DNA from: Bordetella trematum
Lineage (GTDB): Bacteria; Pseudomonadota; Gammaproteobacteria; Burkholderiales; Burkholderiaceae_B
Reading direction: 5' to 3'
Length of the DNA: 64,000 nt
NCBI RefSeq assembly: GCF_900078335.1
Contig: NZ_FKBR01000046.1
Coordinates: 248,001 to 312,000, forward strand
The notes below the pieces were generated by a model. The model searched no databases, was not told where the DNA came from, and saw only the letters and a list, made by a program, of their open reading frames with translations. Position 1 is the first letter of the stretch. The number at the start of each line of letters is the position of its first letter. Of the stretch, positions 18,650 through 27,731 are shown one piece after another. A program made the position numbers and the translations under genes.

Positions 18650-19528
18650 ATGCAACGTCGCGATCTGCTCGAACTGCTGGGCCTGGCCGCCGTGTGGGGG
18701 GCCTCCTTCATTTTCATGCGCCTGGCCGTACCCGAGTTCGGCCCGGCCGCGCTGATGGAGCTGCGCGTGGGCCTGGCCGCCCTGGTGCTGCTGCCGCTGG
18801 CCATCGCGCGCCGGCGTCTGGGCGTCATGGCGCGCCACTGGAAGGCGATCCTGGGTGTGGGCGTTTTCAACAGCGCCCTGCCCTTTCTGCTCTATGCCTA
18901 TGCGGCCCAGTCGCTGGGCGCGGGCTTTCTGTCGGTGGCCAACGCCGTCACCCCGGTGTGGGGCGCCGTGATCGGCTGGCTGTGGCTGCGCGATCGCCTG
19001 CCGGCCTTGCGCACGGCGGGTCTGATGATCGCCTTCTCGGGCATCGTGGTGCTGGTCTGGAACAAGCTGGATTTCCAGCAGGGCGGCACCGGCCCGGCGG
19101 TGCTGGCCGCCATCGCTGCGCCGCTTTGCTACGGCATTGCGGCCAACTGGACCAAGCGCTACCTGACCGGGGTGGATGCGCTGGCCAACGCCACCGGCAG
19201 CATGCTGGGTGCGGCGGCCGTGCTGCTGCCGCTGGCCATCCTGAGCTGGCCCGCTGAGCCGGTGTCCTGGCAGGCCTGGAGCGCCACCATCCTGCTGGCC
19301 GTGCTGTGCACCGGCATCGCGTATGTGTCCTTTTTCCGCCTGATCGCCTCCATCGGCCCCACGGCGGCCGTGAGCGTGACCTTCCTGGTGCCCATCTTCG
19401 GGGTTTTCTGGGGCGCCACCCTGCTGGGCGAGTCGGTCAGCCGCAATATGCTGCTGGGCGCGGCCGTCATCCTGGCCGGCACGGCCCTGTCGCTCGGTCT
19501 GGTCGGCCCGCGCCGCAAGCGTCAGTAG
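18650..19528 (+). CDS. EamA/DMT-family transporter
   Basis: A 292-residue inner-membrane protein with ten hydrophobic helices in two EamA repeats (about 5-138 and 150-285). Markers are LGLAAVWGASFIFMRLAV at the start and LLGESVSRNMLLGAAVILAG near the end. DMT transporters carry amino acids, nucleosides or other metabolites; the substrate is unknown. Its start lies 1 base after the MFS stop, and its end overlaps clsB convergently by seven bases, leaving no room for a terminator. Confidence 0.9.
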   Translation: MQRRDLLELLGLAAVWGASFIFMRLAVPEFGPAALMELRVGLAALVLLPLAIARRRLGVMARHWKAILGVGVFNSALPFLLYAYAAQSLGAGFLSVANAVTPVWGAVIGWLWLRDRLPALRTAGLMIAFSGIVVLVWNKLDFQQGGTGPAVLAAIAAPLCYGIAANWTKRYLTGVDALANATGSMLGAAAVLLPLAILSWPAEPVSWQAWSATILLAVLCTGIAYVSFFRLIASIGPTAAVSVTFLVPIFGVFWGATLLGESVSRNMLLGAAVILAGTALSLGLVGPRRKRQ

Positions 19529-20709
19529 TCGTCGCGCCGGCCGGTCAGGGCCGCCGCCAGGCGCAACGCCCGGTAAGCCAGGGCATCGCCGGCACGCCGC
19601 CACCAGCCACGCTGGCGGTAGGCGCTGGCCCGCACACGCTGCCCGCCTTCGGCGATGACCTGCTCCAGGCTGGTCTGCAGGCGCTGCGCAAAGGCCGCAT
19701 CGTCGACCAGGACATTGGCTTCGCGCGCCAACAGCAGACTGAAGGGATCCAGGTTGGAAGACCCCACGGTGGCGATGCCGTCGATCACCGCCACCTTGGC
19801 GTGCAAGCCCGACGGCATGTACTCGTAGATCTCGATGCCGGCCTGCAATAGCGGCTCGTACAGCGCCCGGGTGGCGAAATACTGCAAGTAGTAATCCGGC
19901 TTGCCCTGCAGCAGCAGGCGCACCCGCAGACCGCGCGCGGCCGCCCGCAGCAGCGCCTCGCGAAAGCGCCGGCCGGGGAAGAAATAGGCATTGGCAATCA
20001 GGATCTCACGCTGCGCATTGTCGATGCCGGCCAGGTAGATGCGTTCGAAAGTGCGGCGATAACGCAGGTTGTCACGCAGCACCAGGGCCGCTCGCAACGG
20101 CCCCTGGCCGGACGCCGCATGGCGTCGGCCCAGACCGTGGCGCCAGAGGCCGGGATGACGCGCCCAGTTCAGGCGCAACCACAGCGAGGCCTGGGCCTGC
20201 CTTGCCTGCGCCACCAACGGGCCTTCGACACGCACCGCGTAATCCAGCCGGGGCGCGACCCGGGCCGGATCGGCGTCGTCGTGGTCATCGACGATGTTGA
20301 TGCCGCCCACGAAGGCGATGCGACCATCCACTACCGCCACCTTGCGATGCAGGCGGCGCAGCCGCCGGCGCGAGAATTTCAGCCAACCCAACCGGCTCGG
20401 CTCGGGCCGGTAGATACGGCACTGGCCACCGGCGGCGCGCAGACGCTGCACCAGCATCTCAGCGCTGGCGGCGCTGCCGAAACCATCGAGCACCAGCCGC
20501 AACCGCACTCCCCGGCGTGCGGCCCGCTCCAGCGCCTGCAGCACGACCCGGCCGCTGCGATCCAGGCGGAAAATATAAGTTTCGAGGTGAATGCTGTGCT
20601 GCGCGCCTTCGATGGCCGCACACAGGGCGGGGAAGAATTCCGCCCCGTTATGCAGCAACTCGATGGCATTGCCGTCCGTCCATGCCAGACGGCCGGACGT
20701 GGCGCTCAC
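19522..20709 (-). CDS. clsB: Cardiolipin synthase B (phospholipase D family)
   Basis: A 395-residue phospholipase-D superfamily enzyme that joins phospholipids to form cardiolipin at the inner membrane. Both HKD motifs are present: HRKVAVVDGRIAFVGGIN and HAKVAVIDGIATVGSSNLD. The N-terminal membrane helices of ClsA are absent, as expected for ClsB. The start is GTG at 20709, overlapping the stop of the upstream gene as GTGA; longer frames run back into that gene. Pairing with an endonuclease/exonuclease/phosphatase-fold gene mirrors E. coli ybhP-clsB. Confidence 0.92.
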   Translation of the reverse strand: MSATSGRLAWTDGNAIELLHNGAEFFPALCAAIEGAQHSIHLETYIFRLDRSGRVVLQALERAARRGVRLRLVLDGFGSAASAEMLVQRLRAAGGQCRIYRPEPSRLGWLKFSRRRLRRLHRKVAVVDGRIAFVGGINIVDDHDDADPARVAPRLDYAVRVEGPLVAQARQAQASLWLRLNWARHPGLWRHGLGRRHAASGQGPLRAALVLRDNLRYRRTFERIYLAGIDNAQREILIANAYFFPGRRFREALLRAAARGLRVRLLLQGKPDYYLQYFATRALYEPLLQAGIEIYEYMPSGLHAKVAVIDGIATVGSSNLDPFSLLLAREANVLVDDAAFAQRLQTSLEQVIAEGGQRVRASAYRQRGWWRRAGDALAYRALRLAAALTGRRDDY

Positions 20710-21566
20710 GGCAGCTCCAGTTCCGTCAGCAAGGGGGCGTGGTCGGACAGCTTGGCCCACTGACGCCCGCGCAGCACGCGCGCGCTGCGCACCGCGAAGC
20801 CGCGTTGATAGATGCGGTCCAGGCGGAACCACGGGAAGACGGCCGGGAAGGTGCGCGGCGGCGGCAGCGGGCAATAGGCCCCGCCCATGCCCAGCTGGTT
20901 GCTGCGCTCGAAGACCGCCGCGTTGCCCGGCACGCCGCGCAACACATTGGTGAGCTTGCGCATGGAGTCGCGCAGGCGCGGCAACTCGCCGCCCGAACTG
21001 CGTGGCGCATACGAGAACACTTCGTAGAGGCTGAGCTGCTGCACGAACAGCGGCGCGAGCTTGTCGCCCCAGTCATTGAAGTCGCCCGCAATCAGCAGCG
21101 GAGCATCGTCGGGCACGGTCTCCCGGATGCGATCGATCAGGGCCTGGATCTGACGCTGACGACTGCTGGCAAACAGCCCCAGGTGCACGACCAGGCAATG
21201 GACCTCGGTGCCATTGACGTCGATGCGCGCATGCAGCAGACCGCGTTGTTCCAGCCGGTGATCGGAAATGTCCTGGTTGTAGTGGTCCAGGATGGTGTAG
21301 CGCGAGAGCAGCGCGTTGCCGTGATCGGTATCGGTGCGCACGGCATTGCGGCCATAGGCCACATTCAGGCGCAGCGCCGCGCCCAGCGATTCATGCTGGG
21401 CATGCAAAAAAGAGCTGCTTTCGTTGCGGCCCTGCACTTCCTGCAGAAAGACCAGGTCCGGACGCAGGCCATACAGCCCGAGACGCAGGTCATTCAGGGA
21501 CTCGTAGCGCCCCAGCGAGGAACGCCCTTTATGAATGTTGTAGCTGACGACTCGAATAAGCGACAT
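20706..21566 (-). CDS. Endonuclease/exonuclease/phosphatase family protein (YbhP-like)
   Basis: A 286-residue protein with the metal-dependent EEP fold: VVSYNIHKGRSSLGR at 6-20, PDLVFLQEVQGRNE with the metal-binding glutamate, IAGDFNDWGDKLAP with the Asn/Asp pair, and a final SDHAPLLTELEL with the catalytic Asp-His. The substrate could be a nucleic acid, a phosphoinositide-like headgroup or another phosphodiester. The four-base overlap with clsB suggests a role in phospholipid work, but that is inference. Confidence 0.88.
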   Translation of the reverse strand: MSLIRVVSYNIHKGRSSLGRYESLNDLRLGLYGLRPDLVFLQEVQGRNESSSFLHAQHESLGAALRLNVAYGRNAVRTDTDHGNALLSRYTILDHYNQDISDHRLEQRGLLHARIDVNGTEVHCLVVHLGLFASSRQRQIQALIDRIRETVPDDAPLLIAGDFNDWGDKLAPLFVQQLSLYEVFSYAPRSSGGELPRLRDSMRKLTNVLRGVPGNAAVFERSNQLGMGGAYCPLPPPRTFPAVFPWFRLDRIYQRGFAVRSARVLRGRQWAKLSDHAPLLTELELP

Positions 21567-21640
21567 GAAACCGATGGCGCCTCATCTGGTCAGGAGTACC
21601 AGCAGACACGGCCTTTGGTCCTCCTGCGGTCCGGGGCCGT

Positions 21641-21667
21641 CGTGGCGCCGCCTCACGCGGCGCCACG
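21641..21667 (-). terminator. Strong hairpin after aspS
   Basis: A perfect 11-base-pair stem CGTGGCGCCGC with a 5-base loop, in the 113-base gap between aspS and the YbhP-like gene, 13 bases past the aspS stop. It lacks the usual T-run, so it may end or stabilise the aspS transcript by another route. Confidence 0.45.
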
Positions 21668-21679
21668 CCCCAGCTTACT

Positions 21680-23470
21680 TCATTTCACTTCGGCGTTGCG
21701 CAGGCGGATATGCAGCTCGCGCAATTGCTTTTCGTCCACCGCCGAAGGCGCCTGCGTGAGCAGACACTGCGCACGCTGGGTCTTGGGGAAGGCGATCACA
21801 TCGCGGATCGACTCGGCGCCGGTCATCATGGTGACGATGCGGTCCAGACCGAAGGCAATGCCGCCATGGGGCGGCGCGCCGTACTGCAAGGCATCGAGCA
21901 GGAAGCCGAACTTCTCGCGCGCTTCCTCGGCGCCGATCTTGAGGGCGCGGAACACCTTGCTCTGCACTTCCTCGCGATGGATACGCACCGAGCCGCCACC
22001 GATCTCCCAGCCATTGAGCACCATGTCATAGGCCTTGGCATAGGCCTTGCTGGGATCGGTTTCGAGGAAGTCCTCGTGGCCGTCCTTGGGGCTGGTGAAG
22101 GGGTGGTGGGCGGCAACGTAACGATCGTCTTCTTCGTCGTACTCGAACATCGGGAAGTCGACCACCCACAGCGGACGCCAGCCGCCGGTGAACAGGCCGG
22201 CTTTCTTGCCGAATTCGCTGTGGCCGATCTTCACGCGCAGCGCGCCGATGGCGTCGTTGACGATCTTGGCGCGGTCGGCGCCGAAGAAGATGATGTCACC
22301 GTCCTGGGCGCCGGTGCGCTGGATCAGTTCGGCCAGCGCGGCGTCATGCAGGTTCTTGACGATGGGCGACTGCAGGCCCTCGCGGCCGCGGCCGGCCTCG
22401 TTGACCTTGATGTAGGCCAGCCCCTTGGCGCCATAGATACCGACGAACTGGGTATAGCTGTCGATCTCGCTGCGCGAGAGCTCGGCGCCGCCCGGCACGC
22501 GCAGGGCCACCACACGGCTGCCCGGCGTGGTCGCGGCCGAGGCGAACACCTTGAAGTCCACGTCGCGCATGACGTCGGTCACGTCGGTGAACTCCAGGTT
22601 CACGCGCAGATCGGGCTTGTCCGAGCCGTAGCGCGCCATGGCTTCGGTCCAGCTCATGATGGGGAAGGTCTCGTCGAGATCGACGTCCTGCACCACCTTG
22701 AACACGTGGCGGATCATGCTCTCGAAGACGGCGCGGATCTCTTCTTCGGTCAGGAAGGAGGTTTCGCAGTCGATCTGGGTGAACTCCGGCTGGCGATCGG
22801 CGCGCAGGTCTTCGTCGCGGAAGCACTTGGTGATCTGGTAGTAGCGGTCAAAGCCCGACACCATCAGCATCTGCTTGAACAGCTGCGGCGACTGCGGCAG
22901 CGCGAAGAAATGCCCGGCGTTCACGCGCGAGGGCACGAGATAGTCGCGCGCGCCTTCGGGCGTGCTCTTGGTGAGCATGGGGGTTTCGATGTCGATGAAG
23001 CCCAGCTCGTCGAGGAACTTGCGCACCTCGATCGAGACGCGGTAGCGCAGCATGAGGTTGCGCTGCATCTGCGGGCGGCGCAGGTCCAGCACGCGGTGCG
23101 TCAGGCGGGTGGTTTCCGACAGGTTGTCATCATCCAGCTGGAAGGGCGGCGTGACCGAGGCGTTCAGGATCTCGACTTCGCGGCACAGCACTTCGATTTC
23201 GCCCGAGGCCAGCTCGGCGTTGGTGGTGCCTGCCGGGCGCTCGCGCACCAGACCGGTCACGCGCACGCAGAATTCGTTGCGCAGACGCTCGGCCGTGGCG
23301 AAGGCCGGGGCATTGTCCGGATCGAAGACGATCTGGGCAAGGCCGGCGCGGTCGCGCAGGTCGATGAAAATCACCCCGCCGTGGTCGCGGCGGCGGTTCA
23401 CCCAGCCGTACAGGGTGACAGTCTGGCCGAGATGGTCACGGCAAACCTGGCCGGTGTAGCAGGTACGCAT
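21680..23470 (-). CDS. aspS: Aspartyl-tRNA synthetase, probably non-discriminating (Asp/Asn)
   Basis: A 596-residue class II synthetase of the bacterial type. The anticodon-binding OB domain covers about 1-105, the catalytic core has motif 2 around [18 protein letters not shown] and motif 3 [13 protein letters not shown], with the bacterial GAD insertion between. His30 (in RRRDHGG) and Gly81 (in ERPAGTTN) occupy positions where discriminating enzymes carry Leu and Lys; His and Gly are linked to charging tRNA-Asn with aspartate as well. Such enzymes work with GatCAB amidotransferase in organisms without AsnRS. It begins 40 bases after the DUF502 gene on the same strand. Confidence 0.95.
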   Translation of the reverse strand: MRTCYTGQVCRDHLGQTVTLYGWVNRRRDHGGVIFIDLRDRAGLAQIVFDPDNAPAFATAERLRNEFCVRVTGLVRERPAGTTNAELASGEIEVLCREVEILNASVTPPFQLDDDNLSETTRLTHRVLDLRRPQMQRNLMLRYRVSIEVRKFLDELGFIDIETPMLTKSTPEGARDYLVPSRVNAGHFFALPQSPQLFKQMLMVSGFDRYYQITKCFRDEDLRADRQPEFTQIDCETSFLTEEEIRAVFESMIRHVFKVVQDVDLDETFPIMSWTEAMARYGSDKPDLRVNLEFTDVTDVMRDVDFKVFASAATTPGSRVVALRVPGGAELSRSEIDSYTQFVGIYGAKGLAYIKVNEAGRGREGLQSPIVKNLHDAALAELIQRTGAQDGDIIFFGADRAKIVNDAIGALRVKIGHSEFGKKAGLFTGGWRPLWVVDFPMFEYDEEDDRYVAAHHPFTSPKDGHEDFLETDPSKAYAKAYDMVLNGWEIGGGSVRIHREEVQSKVFRALKIGAEEAREKFGFLLDALQYGAPPHGGIAFGLDRIVTMMTGAESIRDVIAFPKTQRAQCLLTQAPSAVDEKQLRELHIRLRNAEVK

Positions 23471-23510
23471 GCGGGATAACTCCGTTGTTTGGCTTATGAG
23501 CGTCTAAAAA

Positions 23511-24146
23511 TTACGGTTCGGCGCGAGGCGCCGCTTGCGATGGGTCGCGGCGCATCGCGGATTGCTCCGGCGGCGTCACCACTCCCATGGAAACGATGTA
23601 CTTCAATGCCGTGTCGACGGACATGTCCAGGTTGATCACCTGGTCACGCGGCAACATCAGGAAAAAGCCCGAGGTCGGATTGGGCGTGGTCGGGACGTAG
23701 ACGCTCAGGTGTTCACCCGGCAGATACGACGCGACTTCGCCGTTCGGCGCTCCGGTCAGGAAGGCGATGGTCCAGGAGCCGACGCGCGGATACTGGATCA
23801 GCACGGCCTGGCGGAAGGCCCGGCCGTTGGGCGCCAGGACCGTATCGCTGACCTGTTTGACTGAATTGTAAATCGAGCGCACCAGGGGGATACGTCCGAG
23901 GATGCGCTCCCATTGTTCGATCAGGCTGCGGCCCAGCAGATTGGCGGCCAGCACCCCGGTCAGCAGCACCACCGCGATGACCAGCACGAAGCGGAATCCC
24001 GGGATCTCGACGCCGAACAGCGCTTCGGACGAGAGAAAACCGGGGACGAATCCTTCGAACGTGGTCACCAGCAGACCCAGGACCCAGACCGTGATGGCCA
24101 GGGGCGCCCAGATCAGCAGGCCGGCGATGAAGTACCGCTTGAACAT
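23511..24146 (-). CDS. DUF502 family membrane protein
   Basis: A 211-residue inner-membrane protein with two hydrophobic segments (about 6-30 and 50-75) and a soluble C-terminal part. The family pattern RIPLVRSIYNSVKQVSDTV, then VYVPTTPNPTSGFFLMLPR, identifies DUF502. In plants a relative (LCV/COV) affects vascular patterning, but no bacterial function is settled. It lies between fmdB-like (3 bases upstream) and aspS (40 bases downstream), an arrangement conserved in many betaproteobacteria, so the three form one transcript. Confidence 0.9.
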   Translation of the reverse strand: MFKRYFIAGLLIWAPLAITVWVLGLLVTTFEGFVPGFLSSEALFGVEIPGFRFVLVIAVVLLTGVLAANLLGRSLIEQWERILGRIPLVRSIYNSVKQVSDTVLAPNGRAFRQAVLIQYPRVGSWTIAFLTGAPNGEVASYLPGEHLSVYVPTTPNPTSGFFLMLPRDQVINLDMSVDTALKYIVSMGVVTPPEQSAMRRDPSQAAPRAEP

Positions 24147-24149
24147 GGA

Positions 24150-24410
24150 TCAGGAAGGCGTAGAAGGCGCCGCCGGCGCCGGGCTGGCCGGCGCCGGCTC
24201 GGCTGCCGGCTTGGCGGCGGCCCCGCCGTTATTGCGGAAATCGGTCACATACCAGCCCGAACCCTTGAGCTGAAAGCCCGCGGCGGTCACCTGCTTGCTG
24301 TAGGTGCTCTTGCCGCATTCCGGACAGTCGGTCAGCGGGGCATCGGAGATTTTTTGCAGCACGTCCTGGGCATGGCCACAGCTGCCGCACTTGTAAGCGT
24401 AAATAGGCAT
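24150..24410 (-). CDS. FmdB-family zinc-ribbon protein
   Basis: An 86-residue protein. Residues 1-42 are a zinc ribbon with two CxxC knuckles (KCGSCGHAQD and DCPECGKS), the FmdB/CxxC_CXXC_SSSS pattern. The C-terminal 25 residues are alanine- and proline-rich and low in complexity. FmdB was proposed as a regulator of formamidase genes, but most members have no known role. It heads the fmdB-DUF502-aspS unit. Confidence 0.9.
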   Translation of the reverse strand: MPIYAYKCGSCGHAQDVLQKISDAPLTDCPECGKSTYSKQVTAAGFQLKGSGWYVTDFRNNGGAAAKPAAEPAPASPAPAAPSTPS

Positions 24411-24515
24411 GAAATCAGAACTCCCTGCCTGACTGGCAGTACTACCGGCCCGAGCGCCCCCCGCAACGTGCGGAAAACCCGTCGGGCACAGCTGGAAACT
24501 ACGGGAAAGTACTGA

Positions 24516-24521
24516 ATTCTA
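24516..24521 (-). promoter_or_regulatory. Candidate -10 element TAGAAT for the fmdB-DUF502-aspS unit
   Basis: On the minus strand CGCTAGAATTCAG contains TAGAAT, five of six matches to the -10 consensus, about 105 bases before the fmdB-like start at 24410. A -35 box is not clear. It lies in the only gap upstream of this three-gene unit. Confidence 0.4.
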
Positions 24522-24577
24522 GCGGTTTTTTGCTCCGCCTCCGCCGTGCGCGGCCGGGCAGCGCCCGGCCTGACGCC

Positions 24578-25846
24578 TCAGCCCGGCAACAGGAACAGCG
24601 TGGCGGCCACCAGGGTGGGCGCAAGCGCGGCCAGAAACAGCCTGCCCGACGAAATGCTGCCATCGGGGAAATGGTTCTTGAGAATGGCGAATCCGGCCGG
24701 GTTGGGAGCATTGGCGATGACGGTCAGACCGCCGCCCGTCACGGCCCCGGCCACCAGCATGTAGCGCCATGTTTCGCTGGTGCCCTCGACCAGCGAACCC
24801 AGGTAGGTGAGCGCGGCATTGTCGGTAATGGCCGTGAGCGCCGTGGCGCCCCAGAACAACACCATGGGCTGCAGACCGCCCAGCAGATCCTGCAACCACC
24901 ATTTCTGCAGGCCTCCCAGCACCACCAGGCCAGCCAGAAAGAAGCCCACCATCAGTCCTTCCTTGATCATCAGGCGACTCTGGTAGCGCTTGTAGGCCTC
25001 CGCGAAGCCGATGAACATCATCATGAAGCCCAGGAACACGGCCGGATGATGGGCGGTGAGTACCACCCCCACCAGAAACACCAGGTGGACGGCGATGACC
25101 CAGGCAGGCACCGGCGGGCGCTTGTCCTGGCCGCCGTCCTGGCCGCGCTCCCCGCTGGCCAGCAGGACACGGCGACAAACCAGCGTCAGCACGCCGGCAT
25201 TGATGAAGACTGCGATGGCGGCGCGCCAGCCGAAATGGCTGGCCATGAAGGCGGTGTCCCAGTCGAAGGTGGACGCCACCATCAGCACCGGCGGCGCCGC
25301 ATACGAGGTCAGCACCCCGCCGATGGAGACATTGACGAACAGCACGCCCAGCGCCAGGTACTTGAAGCCGGCCTGCCCATGCACGCGGAAATAGCCATCG
25401 CGCAGCAACAGCGCGGCCAGCGTCATGGCGGCCGGCTCGGTGATGAAGGAGCCGCCCAGCGGCACCACCGACATCACCACGAAAAAGGTGGCCAGTTCGC
25501 GGCGCACCGGCAACAGACGGGCCACGCCGCGCACCAGCAGGTTGACCAGCTCCAGGATGGGGCGGCTGGAGGCCACCACCATGATCACGAACACGAACAA
25601 GGGCTCGGTGAAATTGCGCGTGTCCATATAGGCCACCGCCTGCGCGCTGCCCTGCATGGCCGCCATGGCCACGACCAGCGCAAACGCCCAGACGCCGAAA
25701 ACCGCCTCGACTTCGGACAGCAGGTGCCAGACGCCGGCATGCGGGCCATTGCGATGCGCCAGGCGCGCGAACACCGGCACGGAAAAGGTATGCAGGACAG
25801 CCACGGCAAACAGGAGCGTGGCGATGATTTCGATAGGTTCGGGCAT
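24578..25846 (-). CDS. Putative Na+/H+ antiporter family membrane protein
   Basis: A 422-residue inner-membrane protein with about 11-12 hydrophobic helices. Features that fit the putative Na+/H+ antiporter family (formerly DUF1504) are SVVPLGGSFITEPAAMTL, TSYAAPPVLMVASTFDWD and the near-terminal VIANAPNPAGFAILKNHF. Charged residues inside helices (for example LTAITDNAALTYLG) suggest cation coupling. The ATG at 25846 begins just before the first helix; a frame extending to 25894 is less likely. It stands alone, and a GC-rich 8-base-pair hairpin without a T-run follows its stop. Confidence 0.78.
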   Translation of the reverse strand: MPEPIEIIATLLFAVAVLHTFSVPVFARLAHRNGPHAGVWHLLSEVEAVFGVWAFALVVAMAAMQGSAQAVAYMDTRNFTEPLFVFVIMVVASSRPILELVNLLVRGVARLLPVRRELATFFVVMSVVPLGGSFITEPAAMTLAALLLRDGYFRVHGQAGFKYLALGVLFVNVSIGGVLTSYAAPPVLMVASTFDWDTAFMASHFGWRAAIAVFINAGVLTLVCRRVLLASGERGQDGGQDKRPPVPAWVIAVHLVFLVGVVLTAHHPAVFLGFMMMFIGFAEAYKRYQSRLMIKEGLMVGFFLAGLVVLGGLQKWWLQDLLGGLQPMVLFWGATALTAITDNAALTYLGSLVEGTSETWRYMLVAGAVTGGGLTVIANAPNPAGFAILKNHFPDGSISSGRLFLAALAPTLVAATLFLLPG

Positions 25847-25994
25847 ACAGCGATAGCATGGCCCTCGCTGTGGCGTGAGCCGGCAGCGTGCCATGACACA
25901 GGGATGAAAGCGGGAAAACTATACCGCACCGCCCGGCCCGCCCCGGCCAGTGACTCTGCGTGATTTCCCCTACACGCTACAGCCGAGCACCGCC

Positions 25995-27617
25995 TCAGGG
26001 GCGGGCCTGGCGCAGCAGCTGGGCCCCTTTGGAAGCGATCATGATGGTCGGCGAATTGGTGTTGCCCGAGGTGATGGTCGGCATGATGGACGCATCGATC
26101 ACGCGCAGGCCGGTCACGCCGCGCACCCGCAACAGCGGGTCCACCACGGCGCGCTCGTCCACGCCCATGCGGCAGGTGCCCACGGGATGGAAAATGGTGG
26201 TGCCGATCTCGCTGGCTGCGCGCGCCAGATCGTCGTCGGTCTGGACCGACAGGCCGGGTTTGTATTCGTCGGGCCGGAAAGCCGCCAGCGCCGGTTGCGA
26301 CACGATGCGGCGCGTCAGGCGGATGCTGTCGATGGCAACCTGGCGATCATCCTCGGTAGACAGGTAGTTGCACAGGATTTCGGGCGGCGTGGCCGCATCG
26401 GGCGCGACGATGCGCACATGGCCGCGGCTGCTGGGACGCAGATTGCACACCGACGCCGTGAAGGCCGGGAAGCGGTGCAGCGGCTCGCCGAAGCGCTCCA
26501 GCGACAAGGGCTGCACGTGATATTGGACATTGGCGCGGGTCTGCAAGGCACTGGAGCGGGCGAACGCCCCCAGCTGTGAGGGCGCCATGCTCAGCGGCCC
26601 GCTGCGCGACCAGGCGTAACGCCAGGCCATCGCCGCCTTGCCCCACCAGCTGGAAGCCATGGTATTGAGCGTACGGGCGTTGCTCACCCGGTAAATCAGG
26701 CGCAGCTGAAGGTGGTCCTGCAGATTGCCGCCTACCCCGGGCGCATCATGCACCACCGGCACGCCAAGCGACTGCAGATGCGCGCCCGGCCCCACCCCGG
26801 AGACCTGCAGCAGCTGCGCCGAGCCGATGGCCCCGGCGGCCAGCAGCACTTCGGCGCGCACCTGGGCGGTGTGGCTGCTGCCGTCCTCGCGGCGATACTG
26901 CACGCCGATGGCGCGGCGCTGCTCGAACACGATGCGCTGCACCTGTGCGCCGGTCAGCACGGTCAGATTGGGGCGCTTGCGGGCCGGGCGCAGAAACGCC
27001 TTGGCGGAGGTCCAGCGCACGCCGGCGCGCTGGTTGACCTCGAAATAATCACAGCCTTCATTGTTGCCGCGATTGAAATCATCAATCGGCGGGATGCCGG
27101 CCTGGGCGGCGGCCATCCGGAAGGCGTCCAGCAGCTCCCAGGACAGGCGCTGGCGCTCGACCCGCCATTCGCCCCCGGCGCCGTGGAACTCGCTGGCCCC
27201 CCCGTGGTGGTCTTCGCAGACCTTGAAGTGCGGCAGCACGTCTTCCCAGCCCCAGCCACAATTGCCCAGCGCCGCCCAGCCGTCATAGTCGGCGCGCTGG
27301 CCGCGCATGTAGATCATGCCGTTGATCGAGGAGCTGCCGCCCAGTACGCGGCCGCGGGGATAGCCCAGACTGCGCCCGCCCAGGCCGGGATCGGGATGAC
27401 TGCGGTAGCACCAGTCGGTACGCGGATTGCCGATGCAATACAGGTAACCCACGGGGATGTGGATCCAATGCCAGTTGTCCGGCCCGCCCGCCTCCAGCAG
27501 CAAAACCTGCAACGACGGGTCTTCCGACAGGCGGTTGGCCAGCAGGCAGCCTGCCGAGCCGGCGCCCACGATGATGTAGTCGAATACCCGATCGGTCGTG
27601 GCAGCAGGCGCGCTCAT
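25995..27617 (-). CDS. GMC-family FAD-dependent oxidoreductase (choline dehydrogenase-like)
   Basis: A 540-residue flavoprotein. The N-terminal dinucleotide-binding motif YIIVGAGSAGCLLANRL (residues 14-30), the GMC signature 1 PRGRVLGGSSSINGMIY and the C-terminal HPVGTCRMG, then GLRVIDASIMPTITSGNTN, are all present, with the catalytic His/Asn near the end. Members oxidise alcohols to aldehydes; choline, glucose and aliphatic alcohol dehydrogenases are all possible. I start at ATG 27617. The 114-base gap to the DapA-family gene upstream holds nothing clear. Confidence 0.9.
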   Translation of the reverse strand: MSAPAATTDRVFDYIIVGAGSAGCLLANRLSEDPSLQVLLLEAGGPDNWHWIHIPVGYLYCIGNPRTDWCYRSHPDPGLGGRSLGYPRGRVLGGSSSINGMIYMRGQRADYDGWAALGNCGWGWEDVLPHFKVCEDHHGGASEFHGAGGEWRVERQRLSWELLDAFRMAAAQAGIPPIDDFNRGNNEGCDYFEVNQRAGVRWTSAKAFLRPARKRPNLTVLTGAQVQRIVFEQRRAIGVQYRREDGSSHTAQVRAEVLLAAGAIGSAQLLQVSGVGPGAHLQSLGVPVVHDAPGVGGNLQDHLQLRLIYRVSNARTLNTMASSWWGKAAMAWRYAWSRSGPLSMAPSQLGAFARSSALQTRANVQYHVQPLSLERFGEPLHRFPAFTASVCNLRPSSRGHVRIVAPDAATPPEILCNYLSTEDDRQVAIDSIRLTRRIVSQPALAAFRPDEYKPGLSVQTDDDLARAASEIGTTIFHPVGTCRMGVDERAVVDPLLRVRGVTGLRVIDASIMPTITSGNTNSPTIMIASKGAQLLRQARP

Positions 27618-27731
27618 GGGGCAAGAGTCTCCAGGGTCGCGCCGGGGCGCGGGTGTCGGCAAAGCCGTGAGGGGCAGTTGTAGTCCACCATCGCCTGCTC
27701 TGCCAAGCCGGATCGCCCCCAACTGGACGGC

